From Granulicella mallensis (lineage in GTDB: Bacteria > Acidobacteriota > Terriglobia > Terriglobales > Acidobacteriaceae), in contig NZ_JACHIO010000028.1 in assembly GCF_014203225.1 (NCBI RefSeq), forward strand, positions 19,497-83,496: a stretch of 64,000 nucleotides of DNA, given 5' to 3'. This document shows, in pieces, positions 1-9,325 of this stretch. The translations under genes and the position numbers were made by a program. The first letter of the stretch is position 1; every line of letters starts with the position of its first letter. The notes under the pieces are model-generated. The model was not told where the DNA came from. It did not search any database and saw nothing but the letters and a program-made list of their open reading frames with translations.

Positions 1-2
1 TG

Positions 3-437
3 GGGGACGTCGATGAGTTTTGTGCCCCGCCGCCTGCAATGCATGAGGATGTCCTAAGAGAGTTACCGTGCAGCGCCGGTCACACGGCATGCTATATCTC
101 GCCTTACGGAGACCTGTACCCCTGCGTGCAGTTCCCTTTGCCCAGCGGTAATGTGCGCAGCCAGAAGTTCATGGATATCTGGCTCCACTCCGAACAACTT
201 AACGATGTTCGTTCCATCACCGCGGCTGATCTGCCGGTGTGCTCGGGCTGCGGTCATGTGGGCTCCTGTTCGCGCTGCCCCGGACTGGCCTATATGGAAG
301 GAAGCATGCGTGGACCGTCCACGCAGGACTGCCAAAAATCCTACGCGCGGACTGGGATCGAATCTGCGAACATGCGGCTCAAAAAGGCTGGATCGGCGTC
401 TCCGGGTCTGGTCCAGATTGCCGCGTTGCTATCCTGA
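3..437 (+). CDS. Radical SAM/SPASM protein, C-terminal part (5' end outside window)
   Basis: This is the end of a radical SAM protein; the frame is open from base 3 and the true start lies before the window. A SPASM-type auxiliary iron-sulfur domain is visible: cysteines in CSAGHTAC, the turn SPYGDLYPC followed by GNVR and an IW pair, then CSGCG, CSRCPG and a last DCQ cysteine. In characterised families (anSME, PqqE and related maturases) such cysteines bind extra 4Fe-4S clusters and the enzyme modifies a peptide or protein. The radical SAM core (CxxxCxxC) is not in the window, so the substrate is unknown. A methyltransferase starts 32 bases after the stop, and FemAB-like and 2-epimerase genes follow on the same strand, which suggests one operon tied to the surface-glycan locus. 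Confidence 0.8.
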   Translation, partial: GDVDEFCAPPPAMHEDVLRELPCSAGHTACYISPYGDLYPCVQFPLPSGNVRSQKFMDIWLHSEQLNDVRSITAADLPVCSGCGHVGSCSRCPGLAYMEGSMRGPSTQDCQKSYARTGIESANMRLKKAGSASPGLVQIAALLS

Positions 438-469
438 AGTTCAGATCTGGTGGGAGCTCCGGAGAGTGC

Positions 470-1159
470 ATGCCTGAAAACAGTAACGAAGCTACATGGG
501 ACCCGGTGTGGGAAGAGATCTTCCAGCATAAGGAATGGGGTAAGTATCCGCCTGAGCACGTGGTTCGTTTTGTCGCGCGTAATCTTTACCGCGCTACAGA
601 TCGCAGCGGCGTTCGGATACTGGAGATCGGTTGCGGACCGGGTGCAAATGTCTGGTTTATGGCGCGCGAGGGTTTTGCGGTCTCGGGTATCGACGGTTCT
701 TCAACCGCCATCCAGAAGGCCGGCCAGAGATTGAGCAACGAAGGCCTGGTGGCTGATTTGCGCGTCGGCGATTTTGGTCAGTTGCCGTGGCCGGCTGCAA
801 GTTTCGATGGCGTCGTAGAGAATGTCAGTCTTTATACAAATCCCTTGAACAGCATCCAACGCGCGTTGCGCGAGGTGCATCGTGTGTTGAAACCCGGGGC
901 ACCATTTCTTTCTTCGTCTTTTAGCGATCGAACATGGGGCTATGGTCTGGGTGAATGGGTGGAGCCTGATAGCTTTACAAATATCCAGGAGGGCCCGATT
1001 GCCGGTACCGGGTTCTGTTTTTTTCTGAAGCGAGAGAAAGTTCCCAGCCTCTTTCAGGATTTCTCCGATGTGAATGTCGAACGAATCTCCCAGACGCTGG
1101 ACGGGGAGCAACATCTGGTAGAACAGATTGTGGTCACCTGCCGTAAGCCTGGGAAATGA
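470..1159 (+). CDS. Class I SAM-dependent methyltransferase
   Basis: A 229-residue soluble methyltransferase. The SAM-binding motif I reads LEIGCGPGANVWF near residue 50, with an acidic motif (GIDGSS) about 20 residues later and the post-motif region LREVHRVLKPGAPF typical of the Methyltransf_11 family. The frame is open further upstream, but the ATG at 470 is chosen because a GGAG sequence sits about 6 bases before it and the upstream residues overlap the SPASM gene without resembling anything. It is 32 bases after the SPASM gene and 3 bases before the next gene, so it is co-transcribed. The acceptor (sugar, lipid or peptide) cannot be told. Confidence 0.88.
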   Translation: MPENSNEATWDPVWEEIFQHKEWGKYPPEHVVRFVARNLYRATDRSGVRILEIGCGPGANVWFMAREGFAVSGIDGSSTAIQKAGQRLSNEGLVADLRVGDFGQLPWPAASFDGVVENVSLYTNPLNSIQRALREVHRVLKPGAPFLSSSFSDRTWGYGLGEWVEPDSFTNIQEGPIAGTGFCFFLKREKVPSLFQDFSDVNVERISQTLDGEQHLVEQIVVTCRKPGK

Positions 1160-1162
1160 ATC

Positions 1163-2263
1163 ATGCAAAAATCCGCACTTGAGTTTCTGACTGTAGCGGA
1201 TTCAGAGCGATGGAGCACCTTGGTTGTTCATTCCGCCGCGCCTGATGTCTACTACCTGCCTGCATACGTCCAGGCAACGGCAGAGATCGAACACACGGAG
1301 CCTGTGGCCGTCGTTGCGGGACAGGATTCCTGCCGGCTCCTCGCGCCCTTACTGATTCGCAAGATGACAGCTGGGGTGAACGATTCAGAGAATGCACCGG
1401 GAGACGTCTCGGGCATCCAGTGGAGTGACGCTTGTTCTCCCTATGGTTACGGTGGTCTCCTGCCTCTATCGAATAGCCAGGCCGTGGATACCGACAGCCT
1501 GCGCTATTTTTTTGACGACCTTCGCCGTTGGTGTTCTTCTCGCGATCTGGTTTGCTGTGTGCTTCGTTTGCATCCGCTCATGAATCAGGCAGAGTGGTTT
1601 CTGCCGGAGGAGCCATGGCAAAAGGATCTGAAGATAGATCTTCGGGGTTCGACCGTCGCAATCGACCTGGGCCGCTGGGATGACGCCCGAGATTGCCCGG
1701 ACGGGATGAGAAAAGGCAGGCGTTCCGATCTGAACGTTGCCCGGCGTGATTTGCGCGTGACATGGACCAGCGGGGAAGACCATGACGTCGGCCCGAGCCT
1801 TGATCGTTTTCTTGCTCTGTATGAACAGGCCATGGAAAATCGTGACGCCGCCGATTTCTACAAATTTCCTCCCGCGTATTTTTCACGTTTGGCTTCACTG
1901 GGACAACGTTTCAGCCTTGCTTTTGCATGGCTGGACGATCAACTCGCCGGAGCAAGCATCTTTTTGGCGGGGCGCGATTATGCCCATTACCATCTTGCCG
2001 CCGGCAATGAACTCGGGATGAAACATAAGGCCGCCACGCTGCTGCTTGTCGAGGGTGCGAAATGGGCGCGACGGCAAGGCTGCAAGCTGCTGCATCTCGG
2101 CGGCGGAGTGAGTCCTGGCGATTCGCTCGAAGATTTCAAGCGCAGTTTCGGGACAGAGCTATATCGTTATGCTTATCTTGTAATGGTCATCGATCCGGAA
2201 CGCTTCGAGCATCTCTGTCAGTTACCGAATGCACCCTGGCCCTACAACGTGAACCGCACATGA
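1163..2263 (+). CDS. FemAB/GNAT-like acyl- or aminoacyl-transferase
   Basis: A 366-residue protein of the FemAB-related GNAT fold (BioF2-like acetyltransferase domain). Supporting features are the C-terminal half with LALYEQAMENRDA, FSLAFAWLDDQLAGASIFL, YAHYHLAAGNELG and LHLGGGVSPGDSLEDFKRSFG, the usual order of the FemAB/GNAT second domain. Members of this group transfer amino acids or acyl groups to peptidoglycan precursors or sugars and often occur in exopolysaccharide loci. It starts 3 bases after the methyltransferase and its stop overlaps the next start (ATGA), so translation of these genes is probably coupled. No membrane segment is seen. The donor and acceptor are unknown. Confidence 0.75.
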   Translation: MQKSALEFLTVADSERWSTLVVHSAAPDVYYLPAYVQATAEIEHTEPVAVVAGQDSCRLLAPLLIRKMTAGVNDSENAPGDVSGIQWSDACSPYGYGGLLPLSNSQAVDTDSLRYFFDDLRRWCSSRDLVCCVLRLHPLMNQAEWFLPEEPWQKDLKIDLRGSTVAIDLGRWDDARDCPDGMRKGRRSDLNVARRDLRVTWTSGEDHDVGPSLDRFLALYEQAMENRDAADFYKFPPAYFSRLASLGQRFSLAFAWLDDQLAGASIFLAGRDYAHYHLAAGNELGMKHKAATLLLVEGAKWARRQGCKLLHLGGGVSPGDSLEDFKRSFGTELYRYAYLVMVIDPERFEHLCQLPNAPWPYNVNRT

Positions 2264-3450
2264 GTTTGGAAAGAAAGAGACGGACGACCTTGAGATCGAT
2301 CGGAGTTGTGACGACATCGCGCGCGGACTATAGCTGCTATCGCCCGCTCCTGAATGCCCTCCAGGCCGATCCGGAGATATCGCCTAAGTTATATGTCTCG
2401 GGCACGCATCTCTCTCCGGAGTTTGGGATGACTGTGCGGTCCGTTGAAACCGATGGAATCGAGATTGTCGAACGGGTGGAGATGCTGCTCTCCTCCGATA
2501 CGCCGGAGGCTATTGCCAAGTCGATGGGGCTGGGCCTGATCGGGTTTGGCCAGGCCTTCAGCAGATACCGCCCGGAGATTCTAATCGTGCTGGGCGACCG
2601 GTATGAGATGCTCGCCGCAACGCTCGCCGCGCTACCCTTCAAGATTCCCATCGCTCACCTTAGCGGGGGTGAACTGACAGAAGGAGCGATTGATGACGCT
2701 CTACGACACAGTATTACCAAGCTGAGCCATCTGCACTTTACGGCTACGGAAGCCTATGCTCGCCGCGTCATTCAATTAGGCGAAGATCCAAAGCGTGTTT
2801 TTGTATCCGGTGAACCGACGCTCGATCATATTTCGACCGCACCGCGGCTCACTCCCGAGGAACTGCGAAAACGCTTTGGCGTCGACGTCGAGCGTCCCTT
2901 CCTTCTTGTGACCTTCCATCCTGTCACTCTGGAATACGAAGACGTTGAGCGGCAGATCGACGAGCTGCTGGCCGCTCTCGATCAAGCCGGTTTTGCGGTG
3001 ATCTTTACCATGCCGAACGCCGATACCGCAGGACGAATCATCACGGCAAGAATCCGGGAATGGATCCAGTCCCATCCCGGAGTTGGTGATCTGGTGGATA
3101 ACTTTGGCTCTGAGGCTTATCACAGCGTGTTGTGCCGCGCGATTGCCGTAGTCGGCAACTCTTCCAGTGGGATCATCGAAGCGCCTTCCTTTAAGGTTCC
3201 GGCGATCAATGTTGGTATCCGTCAAGCGGGTCGCATCCGCGCGGAAAGTGTCATCGATGTAGGAAATGAGCGAGCAGAGATCCTGGCAGCGATACGAAAG
3301 GCAGCTTCCAGTGAGTTCCGCGGCTCGCTGCGATCCCTGGTGAACCCCTACGCAAGCAAGACAAACTCGGCTGTGTCTACGATCGTGGATGTCCTCAAAC
3401 GCGTTGAGTTGGGCAACGCACTCCTGCACAAGAAGTTCTATGACCTATGA
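2260..3450 (+). CDS. legG: UDP/GDP-sugar 2-epimerase, hydrolysing (NeuC/LegG family)
   Basis: A 396-residue protein of the NeuC/LegG family, which hydrolyses a nucleotide-linked N-acetylated amino sugar and inverts C2, giving the free ManNAc-type sugar for nonulosonic acid synthesis. The N-terminus VVTTSRADYSCYRPLL is the family hallmark, followed by GDRYEMLAATLAA, HLSGGELTEGAIDDALRHSI and VGNSSSGIIEAPSFK. The ATG at 2260 overlaps the previous stop (ATGA) and gives the usual family length; upstream codons in this frame lie inside the FemAB-like gene. With ptmE, legB, the synthase and the CMP-sugar synthetase in the same window, a role as LegG (diacetyl-bacillosamine-type substrate) is more likely than plain NeuC, but the sequence alone does not separate them. 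Its end overlaps the convergent TPR gene by 6 bases. Confidence 0.88.
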   Translation: MSLERKRRTTLRSIGVVTTSRADYSCYRPLLNALQADPEISPKLYVSGTHLSPEFGMTVRSVETDGIEIVERVEMLLSSDTPEAIAKSMGLGLIGFGQAFSRYRPEILIVLGDRYEMLAATLAALPFKIPIAHLSGGELTEGAIDDALRHSITKLSHLHFTATEAYARRVIQLGEDPKRVFVSGEPTLDHISTAPRLTPEELRKRFGVDVERPFLLVTFHPVTLEYEDVERQIDELLAALDQAGFAVIFTMPNADTAGRIITARIREWIQSHPGVGDLVDNFGSEAYHSVLCRAIAVVGNSSSGIIEAPSFKVPAINVGIRQAGRIRAESVIDVGNERAEILAAIRKAASSEFRGSLRSLVNPYASKTNSAVSTIVDVLKRVELGNALLHKKFYDL

Positions 3451-4710
3451 GCCTCCAGAAGGCTGCATAGGCTCCAGTTGGATGTCGTCCACCCAGAACT
3501 TTCCTTGAATCTGCGTCTCCCCGGGATGGCGCTGTATGGCCAGCATCAGAAGCTTTGTTTCCGGTCCGGTTGTCAGTTCTGTATCCAGGCGATGCCAGGG
3601 CGTAGTGCCGATCGTTTCTTCCGTAGATCCAAGCACTGTCTTGCTATAGCCATCCAGCAACGTAAGCGCCGGGCCGTTCGCCGTTTTGATATCCTCGCTC
3701 TTCACCCACGCCGAAAGGCGGTATCGTGAGTCAGGGTGGACTGCAATGTATTGAAAGATGCCGGCGTCGCCACCGTTAAGGCCGTATACCAGCTTCAGGG
3801 AGGGTGCCGCGTTGTGAAACGCTGTGTCGTCAAGAGTGAGCGCGATCTGCGGCGCCGGGCTATAGCGCCAGTCAAAGCCCGAATTAAGGATTTCCCGGGT
3901 AAAGGAACTATCCATCACCAGGTTATCCGGTTGCCCATACGCTTGCAGCGCTGCCGACATGGACGAAAGCTGCTTCCATGCCTCGCTTGCCTGATCTACG
4001 GCATGGGCCTGGATCAGGCTATCGATATAAAAGAGCCCATGATGGTAGTCGAAGGGAACCTTCGTTTGCATGAGGGCCAACCATATCTGATGTGCCGAAC
4101 TGGAGTCATCTGTCGATAGCAGGAGCTTGATAAAGGCTAAGTAGACTTCAGGGTTTGGGGGAAGAATGCTTTGCATGCGTTGAATATCATGCAGAGATTG
4201 CCAGCAGCTATTCAGTACGGATGGAGCCAGCGACGGCTCTTCCCGCAGGACGATCGCGAACTGATGCAAAGCCTCGTCCGTATCTCCTTGAACCAGGAAA
4301 AAGTTAGCCGCGCTCCAGGCCGTGTCCGGAGTGGTGGGATCGACAGTGAGTGCTTTATAGGCTGCAGCCTGATTCAACGGAATGTTTCCCGCAAAATAAT
4401 AGGCCTGCGCGAGATCCAGCCAAATGGCAGAGCTATAGGGATTCAGTTCAGAGGCTTTTTGGCATTCGCCTACAGCTCGTTCGGTTTGCTGAGAGACGAA
4501 GAGCATGCTGCGGCATAGCTGCTCGTGATAGGTCGCGTTTTGCGGTGCGAGGGCAATCGCTTTTTCAATGGAAGGCTGGTCCAGGTGATCGGCAAGCTGC
4601 TGCGCGCGATATACCCTGATCGCGAACCACGCATAACTCGCCATCACCAGGGCACAAGCGATGAATAAAGATATTCGTCGCAACCGGCTTTGTTCGAATG
4701 CCTGCTCCAT
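3445..4710 (-). CDS. Membrane-anchored TPR protein with C-terminal carbohydrate-binding-like domain
   Basis: A 421-residue protein. An N-terminal membrane anchor (about residues 12-32) is followed by TPR-like helix pairs (for example AIALAPQNATYHEQL and ASELNPYSSAIWLDLAQAYY) to about residue 220. The last 150 residues look like a beta-sandwich of the carbohydrate-binding type (RYRLSAWVKSEDIKT, KFWVDDIQLEPM). Such TPR/CBM-like proteins are common next to exopolysaccharide BY-kinase genes, where they may scaffold the export complex or bind the product. It is the last gene of the minus-strand block, 33 bases after the BY-kinase gene. The function is inferred from context only. Confidence 0.75.
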   Translation of the reverse strand: MEQAFEQSRLRRISLFIACALVMASYAWFAIRVYRAQQLADHLDQPSIEKAIALAPQNATYHEQLCRSMLFVSQQTERAVGECQKASELNPYSSAIWLDLAQAYYFAGNIPLNQAAAYKALTVDPTTPDTAWSAANFFLVQGDTDEALHQFAIVLREEPSLAPSVLNSCWQSLHDIQRMQSILPPNPEVYLAFIKLLLSTDDSSSAHQIWLALMQTKVPFDYHHGLFYIDSLIQAHAVDQASEAWKQLSSMSAALQAYGQPDNLVMDSSFTREILNSGFDWRYSPAPQIALTLDDTAFHNAAPSLKLVYGLNGGDAGIFQYIAVHPDSRYRLSAWVKSEDIKTANGPALTLLDGYSKTVLGSTEETIGTTPWHRLDTELTTGPETKLLMLAIQRHPGETQIQGKFWVDDIQLEPMQPSGGS

Positions 4711-4743
4711 GATGAGAGATCCCCAATTACCGGCTAGGTAAAG

Positions 4744-7083
4744 CTAGGAAGATGTGTGGAGAGTTTCATCGTGTTCACTCTCTGGGCTCTGGCCTAAGTC
4801 CCTATCTTCACTTAGCTTCATCTCCTGGCTTTTCATCTTATTTCCGGCATAATAACCGGACTTGCCCCCGTAGTGGTAATAATCCGGCGAACCCAGATCC
4901 GCGGCATTTACGACCACTCCCAGCACGTCGGCGTTTACGCTATGAAGCAGACCGCATGTGTGCCGGACGTGGGCAGCAGTCGTTTGACCGGAGCGGATGA
5001 TCAAGAGCACAGCATCCGTTTCAACGGACAAAAGAACGGCATCCGTGACCGTAATCACCGGAGGAGAATCGATGATGACGTGGTCATATTCTTCGCACCA
5101 CGTCTTGAGAAGATCGCGCATCAGCGATGAGCTCAAGAGTTCAGAAGGATGCGGAGGCACAAGACCTGCCGGGAGAACAAACAGGTTGGGTTGAACCGTG
5201 GACTGAATAGCGTCTCGGACCTTGGCGCCTCCGGTCAGCACGTTCGATAAACCAACGTGCCCTTTAATCTTGAATGCGGTGTGAATGCTTGGACGGCGCA
5301 TGTCGGCATCTACCAGTAGAATTCGCTTTTCCTGCTGCGCCATCACAATGGCTATATTGATGGAGGTCATCGTCTTTCCGTCTTCAGGGACGGAACTCGT
5401 AACCAGGATCGAGCGCGGCGGATGGGAGACGCTGGAAAGAAGAATCGACGTGCGCAACGCACGATAAGCTTCTGCAATCTCCGATCGCGGTTCCAGATAG
5501 CTGATTAACGGCTGCGGCCCGGTACCGGTGCCAGGCATTTTGTTGAGCAGACGTGATCTTGCAGCATTTGTGCCCGCCTTATCGAAGACGGGCTGCATGG
5601 GAATCACTCCCAGTACCGGCAGCCCGGATGTAGTCTCTGCCTGCTCTGGGGTGCGCACCGTAGCGTCAAGAGCCTCCAGGCCAAAAGCAAGGGCTATGCC
5701 GACGACGAGACCGACGAGCAGGGCAAACTCCAGATTCCTCGGAATATTCGGTTTCGTCGGGTAGCGCGGCAAGCGCGCCCGGTCCACTACGCGAGTATTG
5801 CTGGAGGTCAGCCCCGCCGCGAGGCTGGCCTCTTTGAGCTGCTGCAGCAATCCATCATAGATCTGGCGGTTGGAGTCGGCCTCCTGCTTGAGGACCTTGT
5901 ATTCGATGGCATTCTGGTTGAGCTGGTCGGCAATGCCCATTTGTTCCCCCAGCGCCTCCTGTAGCATCTGCTCGCGATTCACGGCTGTCTGGTAGTCATT
6001 ATGAATGCGACTTACGCTGTTCTTCACCTGCTCGTTGATGCTCTTGTTCAGTTGGTCAAGCTGGCTCGTGATCTCCCGCATCTGCGGATAGCTTTGGCCG
6101 GCCCATGTGTCAAGCTGTGCATATCGAGTCTGCAGCTCGGATTGCCGCTGGCGGAGCGCGCTAAGAATGGGGTCCTGGAGAATCACGCTCAGCGTCGATG
6201 GGTCGCCCCTCTTCGCGACGTTGTAGAGAGACTCCTTTTGGATTCGATCTGCCTGGGCAGAGGTTAGCTCTCTGTTCAGTTCGTCGAGTTTTTCCGTTGT
6301 CAGGTTTTGCTTGTCGTCCGTGCCAACAATAGCGTGTTCCTTTTGGTATTGGACCAGCTTGGCCTGTGCCGTCTGCATTTTGATCTGCATATCGGCCAGT
6401 TGCTTGGAGAGCCAATCAGCAGCCTGCATGGTGCTGTCGTATCGCGATTTCACATTTTGTTCTATGTACGCGGCGGTGATCCCATTCGCGATCTCTGCCG
6501 CCAACGCGGGACTTGGGTCGGAATACCCAACCTGAACCAGGGTCGTGTCGGGGATCTGCTGTATTGTCAGATTGCCCTGGAGCTTGCGAATAAGAGATTC
6601 CAGACGATAACTTTCCTCGGCGGGCGATTGCGAAACGGCGATGCCACCGTTGCTTTGCGTTTGAGCGCGACCGGCGAAATCGGCACGCGTGTCGAGATTC
6701 ATCCGATGAATGACTAATTCAGACATCGTGTCCGACTGCAGAATCTTGACCTGAGTATTGATGCCTGCCTGCGGGTCTTCAAGGGCCGCGGACGAGCTGT
6801 TGTTGTCTTTGAAGTTGAGCGGGTTGGAAGTCGGTGGCGAAATCGTAATTTTCGTCACAGCTTCGTAAATGGGGGTGGTATGCAGGCTGATCAACGCTGT
6901 CGTAATCAAAATAATGGCGACAGAAACGATCACAATCCATTTGCGTTTAAGCAGGATGTGCCAGTAATCGCTGATCGAATGTTCCCGTGCAGGGGGTGTA
7001 TACATCTCCTGAAGAGATGCAAGCCGGGGCGAATCATGGCGTACCGGTTCGGCAAATTCTCCGCGCATTCTTCCAGCACTCAT
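4744..7083 (-). CDS. Polysaccharide chain-length determinant / BY-type tyrosine autokinase
   Basis: A 779-residue fused Wzz-BY-kinase. Residues about 35-470 form the Wzz part: a first membrane segment near residues 52-70, a long coiled-coil periplasmic region, a GNVR-like section before the second membrane segment (FALLVGLVVGIALAFGLEAL). The C-terminal cytoplasmic kinase has the BY-kinase Walker A (SSVPEDGKT, about residue 550), Walker A' (LLVDADMRRP) and Walker B (VIIDSPP). A tyrosine cluster (PDYYHYGG, SGYYAG) near the end is the usual autophosphorylation site. This family controls chain length and export of capsule or exopolysaccharide through cycles of phosphorylation. It starts 6 bases after the O-antigen ligase gene. 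Confidence 0.93.
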   Translation of the reverse strand: MSAGRMRGEFAEPVRHDSPRLASLQEMYTPPAREHSISDYWHILLKRKWIVIVSVAIILITTALISLHTTPIYEAVTKITISPPTSNPLNFKDNNSSSAALEDPQAGINTQVKILQSDTMSELVIHRMNLDTRADFAGRAQTQSNGGIAVSQSPAEESYRLESLIRKLQGNLTIQQIPDTTLVQVGYSDPSPALAAEIANGITAAYIEQNVKSRYDSTMQAADWLSKQLADMQIKMQTAQAKLVQYQKEHAIVGTDDKQNLTTEKLDELNRELTSAQADRIQKESLYNVAKRGDPSTLSVILQDPILSALRQRQSELQTRYAQLDTWAGQSYPQMREITSQLDQLNKSINEQVKNSVSRIHNDYQTAVNREQMLQEALGEQMGIADQLNQNAIEYKVLKQEADSNRQIYDGLLQQLKEASLAAGLTSSNTRVVDRARLPRYPTKPNIPRNLEFALLVGLVVGIALAFGLEALDATVRTPEQAETTSGLPVLGVIPMQPVFDKAGTNAARSRLLNKMPGTGTGPQPLISYLEPRSEIAEAYRALRTSILLSSVSHPPRSILVTSSVPEDGKTMTSINIAIVMAQQEKRILLVDADMRRPSIHTAFKIKGHVGLSNVLTGGAKVRDAIQSTVQPNLFVLPAGLVPPHPSELLSSSLMRDLLKTWCEEYDHVIIDSPPVITVTDAVLLSVETDAVLLIIRSGQTTAAHVRHTCGLLHSVNADVLGVVVNAADLGSPDYYHYGGKSGYYAGNKMKSQEMKLSEDRDLGQSPESEHDETLHTSS

Positions 7084-7089
7084 TTTTCC

Positions 7090-8364
7090 CTACCCTCGCA
7101 CCTTGCCGAACTCCTGATGTGCCTCCGATTTGCCGTGGCGCGTGGTTACGAGCGCTGACAAAGCAAAAAAGAAAGCTGCGTTTGCGGGTATCTGCAGATT
7201 GAAGTCGACAAACCCGTGAACCAGAATTCCGATGCATCCTAGAAAGGCAGCCAGTCCCATGCTTGATTGCGTGTCGCTGCGCCAGTGATTCAATTTGTCG
7301 ATGCCGTCACGAAACAGCAGAGCTAGAAAAGTAGCTGCGAAGGCAAAACCAACTATACCGGTTTCTACGAGTGTTTGAACAAAGTCGTTATGCGCTTCGT
7401 TCACCCATAAATTTGTATAAAAGCTCCGGAAGGAGGGGTATACGGTCGAAAATGTCCCCAATCCCCAGCCCAGGAACGGCCGCTGGCGCAGCATCCTGAA
7501 GCTGTCTTTGACGATCGCGACGCGTCCGGTTGCTCCAGCGTCGGAGATCGGATTCAGCAGACGTGCCATTCTTTCTACCAACCCTGCGGGACGCAGCCAT
7601 GCCAGCCAGGCAATCAACGCCATGCAAAGAACTGCGAGCAGCAGAATCTCGGTGTAAGCGAAACGTCTGTTCCGGAACAAAATCAACGAGAGCACAGCCA
7701 GCTCGACGGCAAACGCTATCATGCCTCCGAGAGATTGAGAGAGGAAGATCGTGCTACCCATAACGACGGCGGCAAAGAGAAAAAAAGCCCGGCTGGCTTT
7801 TTCTCCTCGCTTGTCAATGGCCAGCATCAGTGGGAAGGGGATAAGCATCTCCATCAAACCTGCATAATAGGCATGGTTCACATAGGGTCCGTAGATCCAT
7901 CCTCCATGATGTGTGGCTACGACCCAGTAAATCTTCCCGTTGAAGGTGAATTGCTGGACAATCGCAAAGAGCGAGAGCAGGAATCCATAGCCAGCGCAAA
8001 AAAATCCAAAGGCCGACCGCTGCTTCCGCCGCTGGAAGACCTGCGACACAAGGAAGATGAGCCCCCCGTAACAGGCATAGAGCAGTCCCTTCGACCATGT
8101 TGCATACCAGTAGGCCGTCTGATGCAGGAGGAGTTGAACCAGCACCACCCCCGCAAACAGAGCCATGGGGATGTACAGCGGATTTAGAAGGATGTGAAAG
8201 CCGCCATTTGCTACCTCCCGTGCAGCCCAAAGGACAACCAGGCAAGCAACGGCGGCTTCCAGAATACAAATACTCCAGGGCTGAACGGCGCCAAAAGCCA
8301 AAGGCCCGAATCCAAGGACGGCGCAAATTCCGGCTGCCAGGACAAAATCAAAGATCTGACCCAT
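7090..8364 (-). CDS. O-antigen ligase/polymerase family membrane protein (Wzy/WaaL-like)
   Basis: A 424-residue polytopic membrane protein with about ten to twelve hydrophobic segments. The large loop carries the Wzy_C-type signature: RPFLGWGLGTFSTVYP, then NEAHNDFVQTLVETGIVG. This motif occurs in O-antigen ligases, polymerases and related oligosaccharide transferases, which join lipid-linked glycans in the periplasm. In this locus the likely role is polymerisation of repeat units, since no lipid A core genes are near; ligation remains possible. It is co-oriented with, and 6 bases upstream of, the BY-kinase. Confidence 0.87.
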   Translation of the reverse strand: MGQIFDFVLAAGICAVLGFGPLAFGAVQPWSICILEAAVACLVVLWAAREVANGGFHILLNPLYIPMALFAGVVLVQLLLHQTAYWYATWSKGLLYACYGGLIFLVSQVFQRRKQRSAFGFFCAGYGFLLSLFAIVQQFTFNGKIYWVVATHHGGWIYGPYVNHAYYAGLMEMLIPFPLMLAIDKRGEKASRAFFLFAAVVMGSTIFLSQSLGGMIAFAVELAVLSLILFRNRRFAYTEILLLAVLCMALIAWLAWLRPAGLVERMARLLNPISDAGATGRVAIVKDSFRMLRQRPFLGWGLGTFSTVYPSFRSFYTNLWVNEAHNDFVQTLVETGIVGFAFAATFLALLFRDGIDKLNHWRSDTQSSMGLAAFLGCIGILVHGFVDFNLQIPANAAFFFALSALVTTRHGKSEAHQEFGKVRG

Positions 8365-8488
8365 TTGGCTGACGGGTGCAGCACTGGGGAAAGCCCGGGT
8401 AGAGCCGTGATGGATTCGCAGTTGGGTCAGAACTTACTCCTCGAAAGTAAATTACTTCTACGAAGCAAGATTGGAATGCGCCCAGCCA

Positions 8489-9325
8489 TCAGGGCGTCTC
8501 CAGCCTACGGTATCCAACCGCACACCAGCAAACGGATTCGCTGAACTCAATCCGCTGGAGACCGGCAGCTTCCATCATGCGTTTTATCTGTTCGCGGGTA
8601 AAACGTTTTTCGATCCGCGTGCCGAAGCGGTCCAGGGCGTCCGTGCGCATGGAATAAAAGCTCCGGTTGCGATAGGCGGACAAAGGGAAGGAGTCGACAG
8701 CAACACCCAACGCTTCAAGCAGCTTCGCGGTGCGCGCCAGCGGCCAGTAAACGAGTGTTGCGATGATGTCGGAGAGCGGCGACCGGATGGCAAATGGCAA
8801 AGCGCTGACGACTCGGCGGACAAAATCGGAGAGCCGCCAGAGAGTCCGAAACCAGGCTGGGCGGTTGTCAAAAGCATAGTACAGGTAGATCAGTAGTGGC
8901 GCACCCGGTTTTAGTTTGCGCACACAGGCTTTGATTCCTTCTTCCGTGTCCGGCACATGATGCAGCACGCCCAAAGAATAACCAAAGTCTGCGGAAGCGT
9001 CTGCGAGAGGGATTGCGTCGACCGAGGCACAGTGAAAACTACAATTCGGATGCGTCTGGAGGTTGCGTCGGGCAACGTCCAGAGCAGCTGCGCTTGCGTC
9101 CACGCAGTGAAGAGTCCCCACCCGTTGCGCTACAAAATGAGCCCAGCGACCTGTGCCGCATCCCAGATCGAAGCCTTCTGCATTCTGTGGCAGTTCATGC
9201 CACGGAAAGATCTCAAAATATGACTGAAAGAGCCTCTGCAGATCAGGATTGTCCCGCTCCGTATGATCGAATTTATCCCATTGCTCGCCAAAGGCTTTCA
9301 CCACACCCGGATCAAGGTTATTCAT
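8489..9325 (-). CDS. Class I SAM-dependent methyltransferase
   Basis: A 278-residue protein with SAM-binding motif FDLGCGTGRWAHFV (about residue 50), the acidic HCVDASAAAL, and SLGVLHHVPDTEEGI with LKPGAPLLIYLY after it, matching Methyltransf_11/UbiE-like enzymes. Its start overlaps the end of the upstream GT4 by 4 bases (ATGA), so both are in one operon. It probably methylates a sugar or lipid intermediate of the polysaccharide; no direct evidence of the acceptor. About 124 bases separate it from the O-antigen ligase gene. Confidence 0.88.
   Translation of the reverse strand: MNNLDPGVVKAFGEQWDKFDHTERDNPDLQRLFQSYFEIFPWHELPQNAEGFDLGCGTGRWAHFVAQRVGTLHCVDASAAALDVARRNLQTHPNCSFHCASVDAIPLADASADFGYSLGVLHHVPDTEEGIKACVRKLKPGAPLLIYLYYAFDNRPAWFRTLWRLSDFVRRVVSALPFAIRSPLSDIIATLVYWPLARTAKLLEALGVAVDSFPLSAYRNRSFYSMRTDALDRFGTRIEKRFTREQIKRMMEAAGLQRIEFSESVCWCAVGYRRLETP

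Noticed and set aside
239..469. Extended start for the first methyltransferase
   Set aside because: The extra residues overlap the SPASM gene and do not resemble the family; GGAG before base 470 supports the shorter protein.
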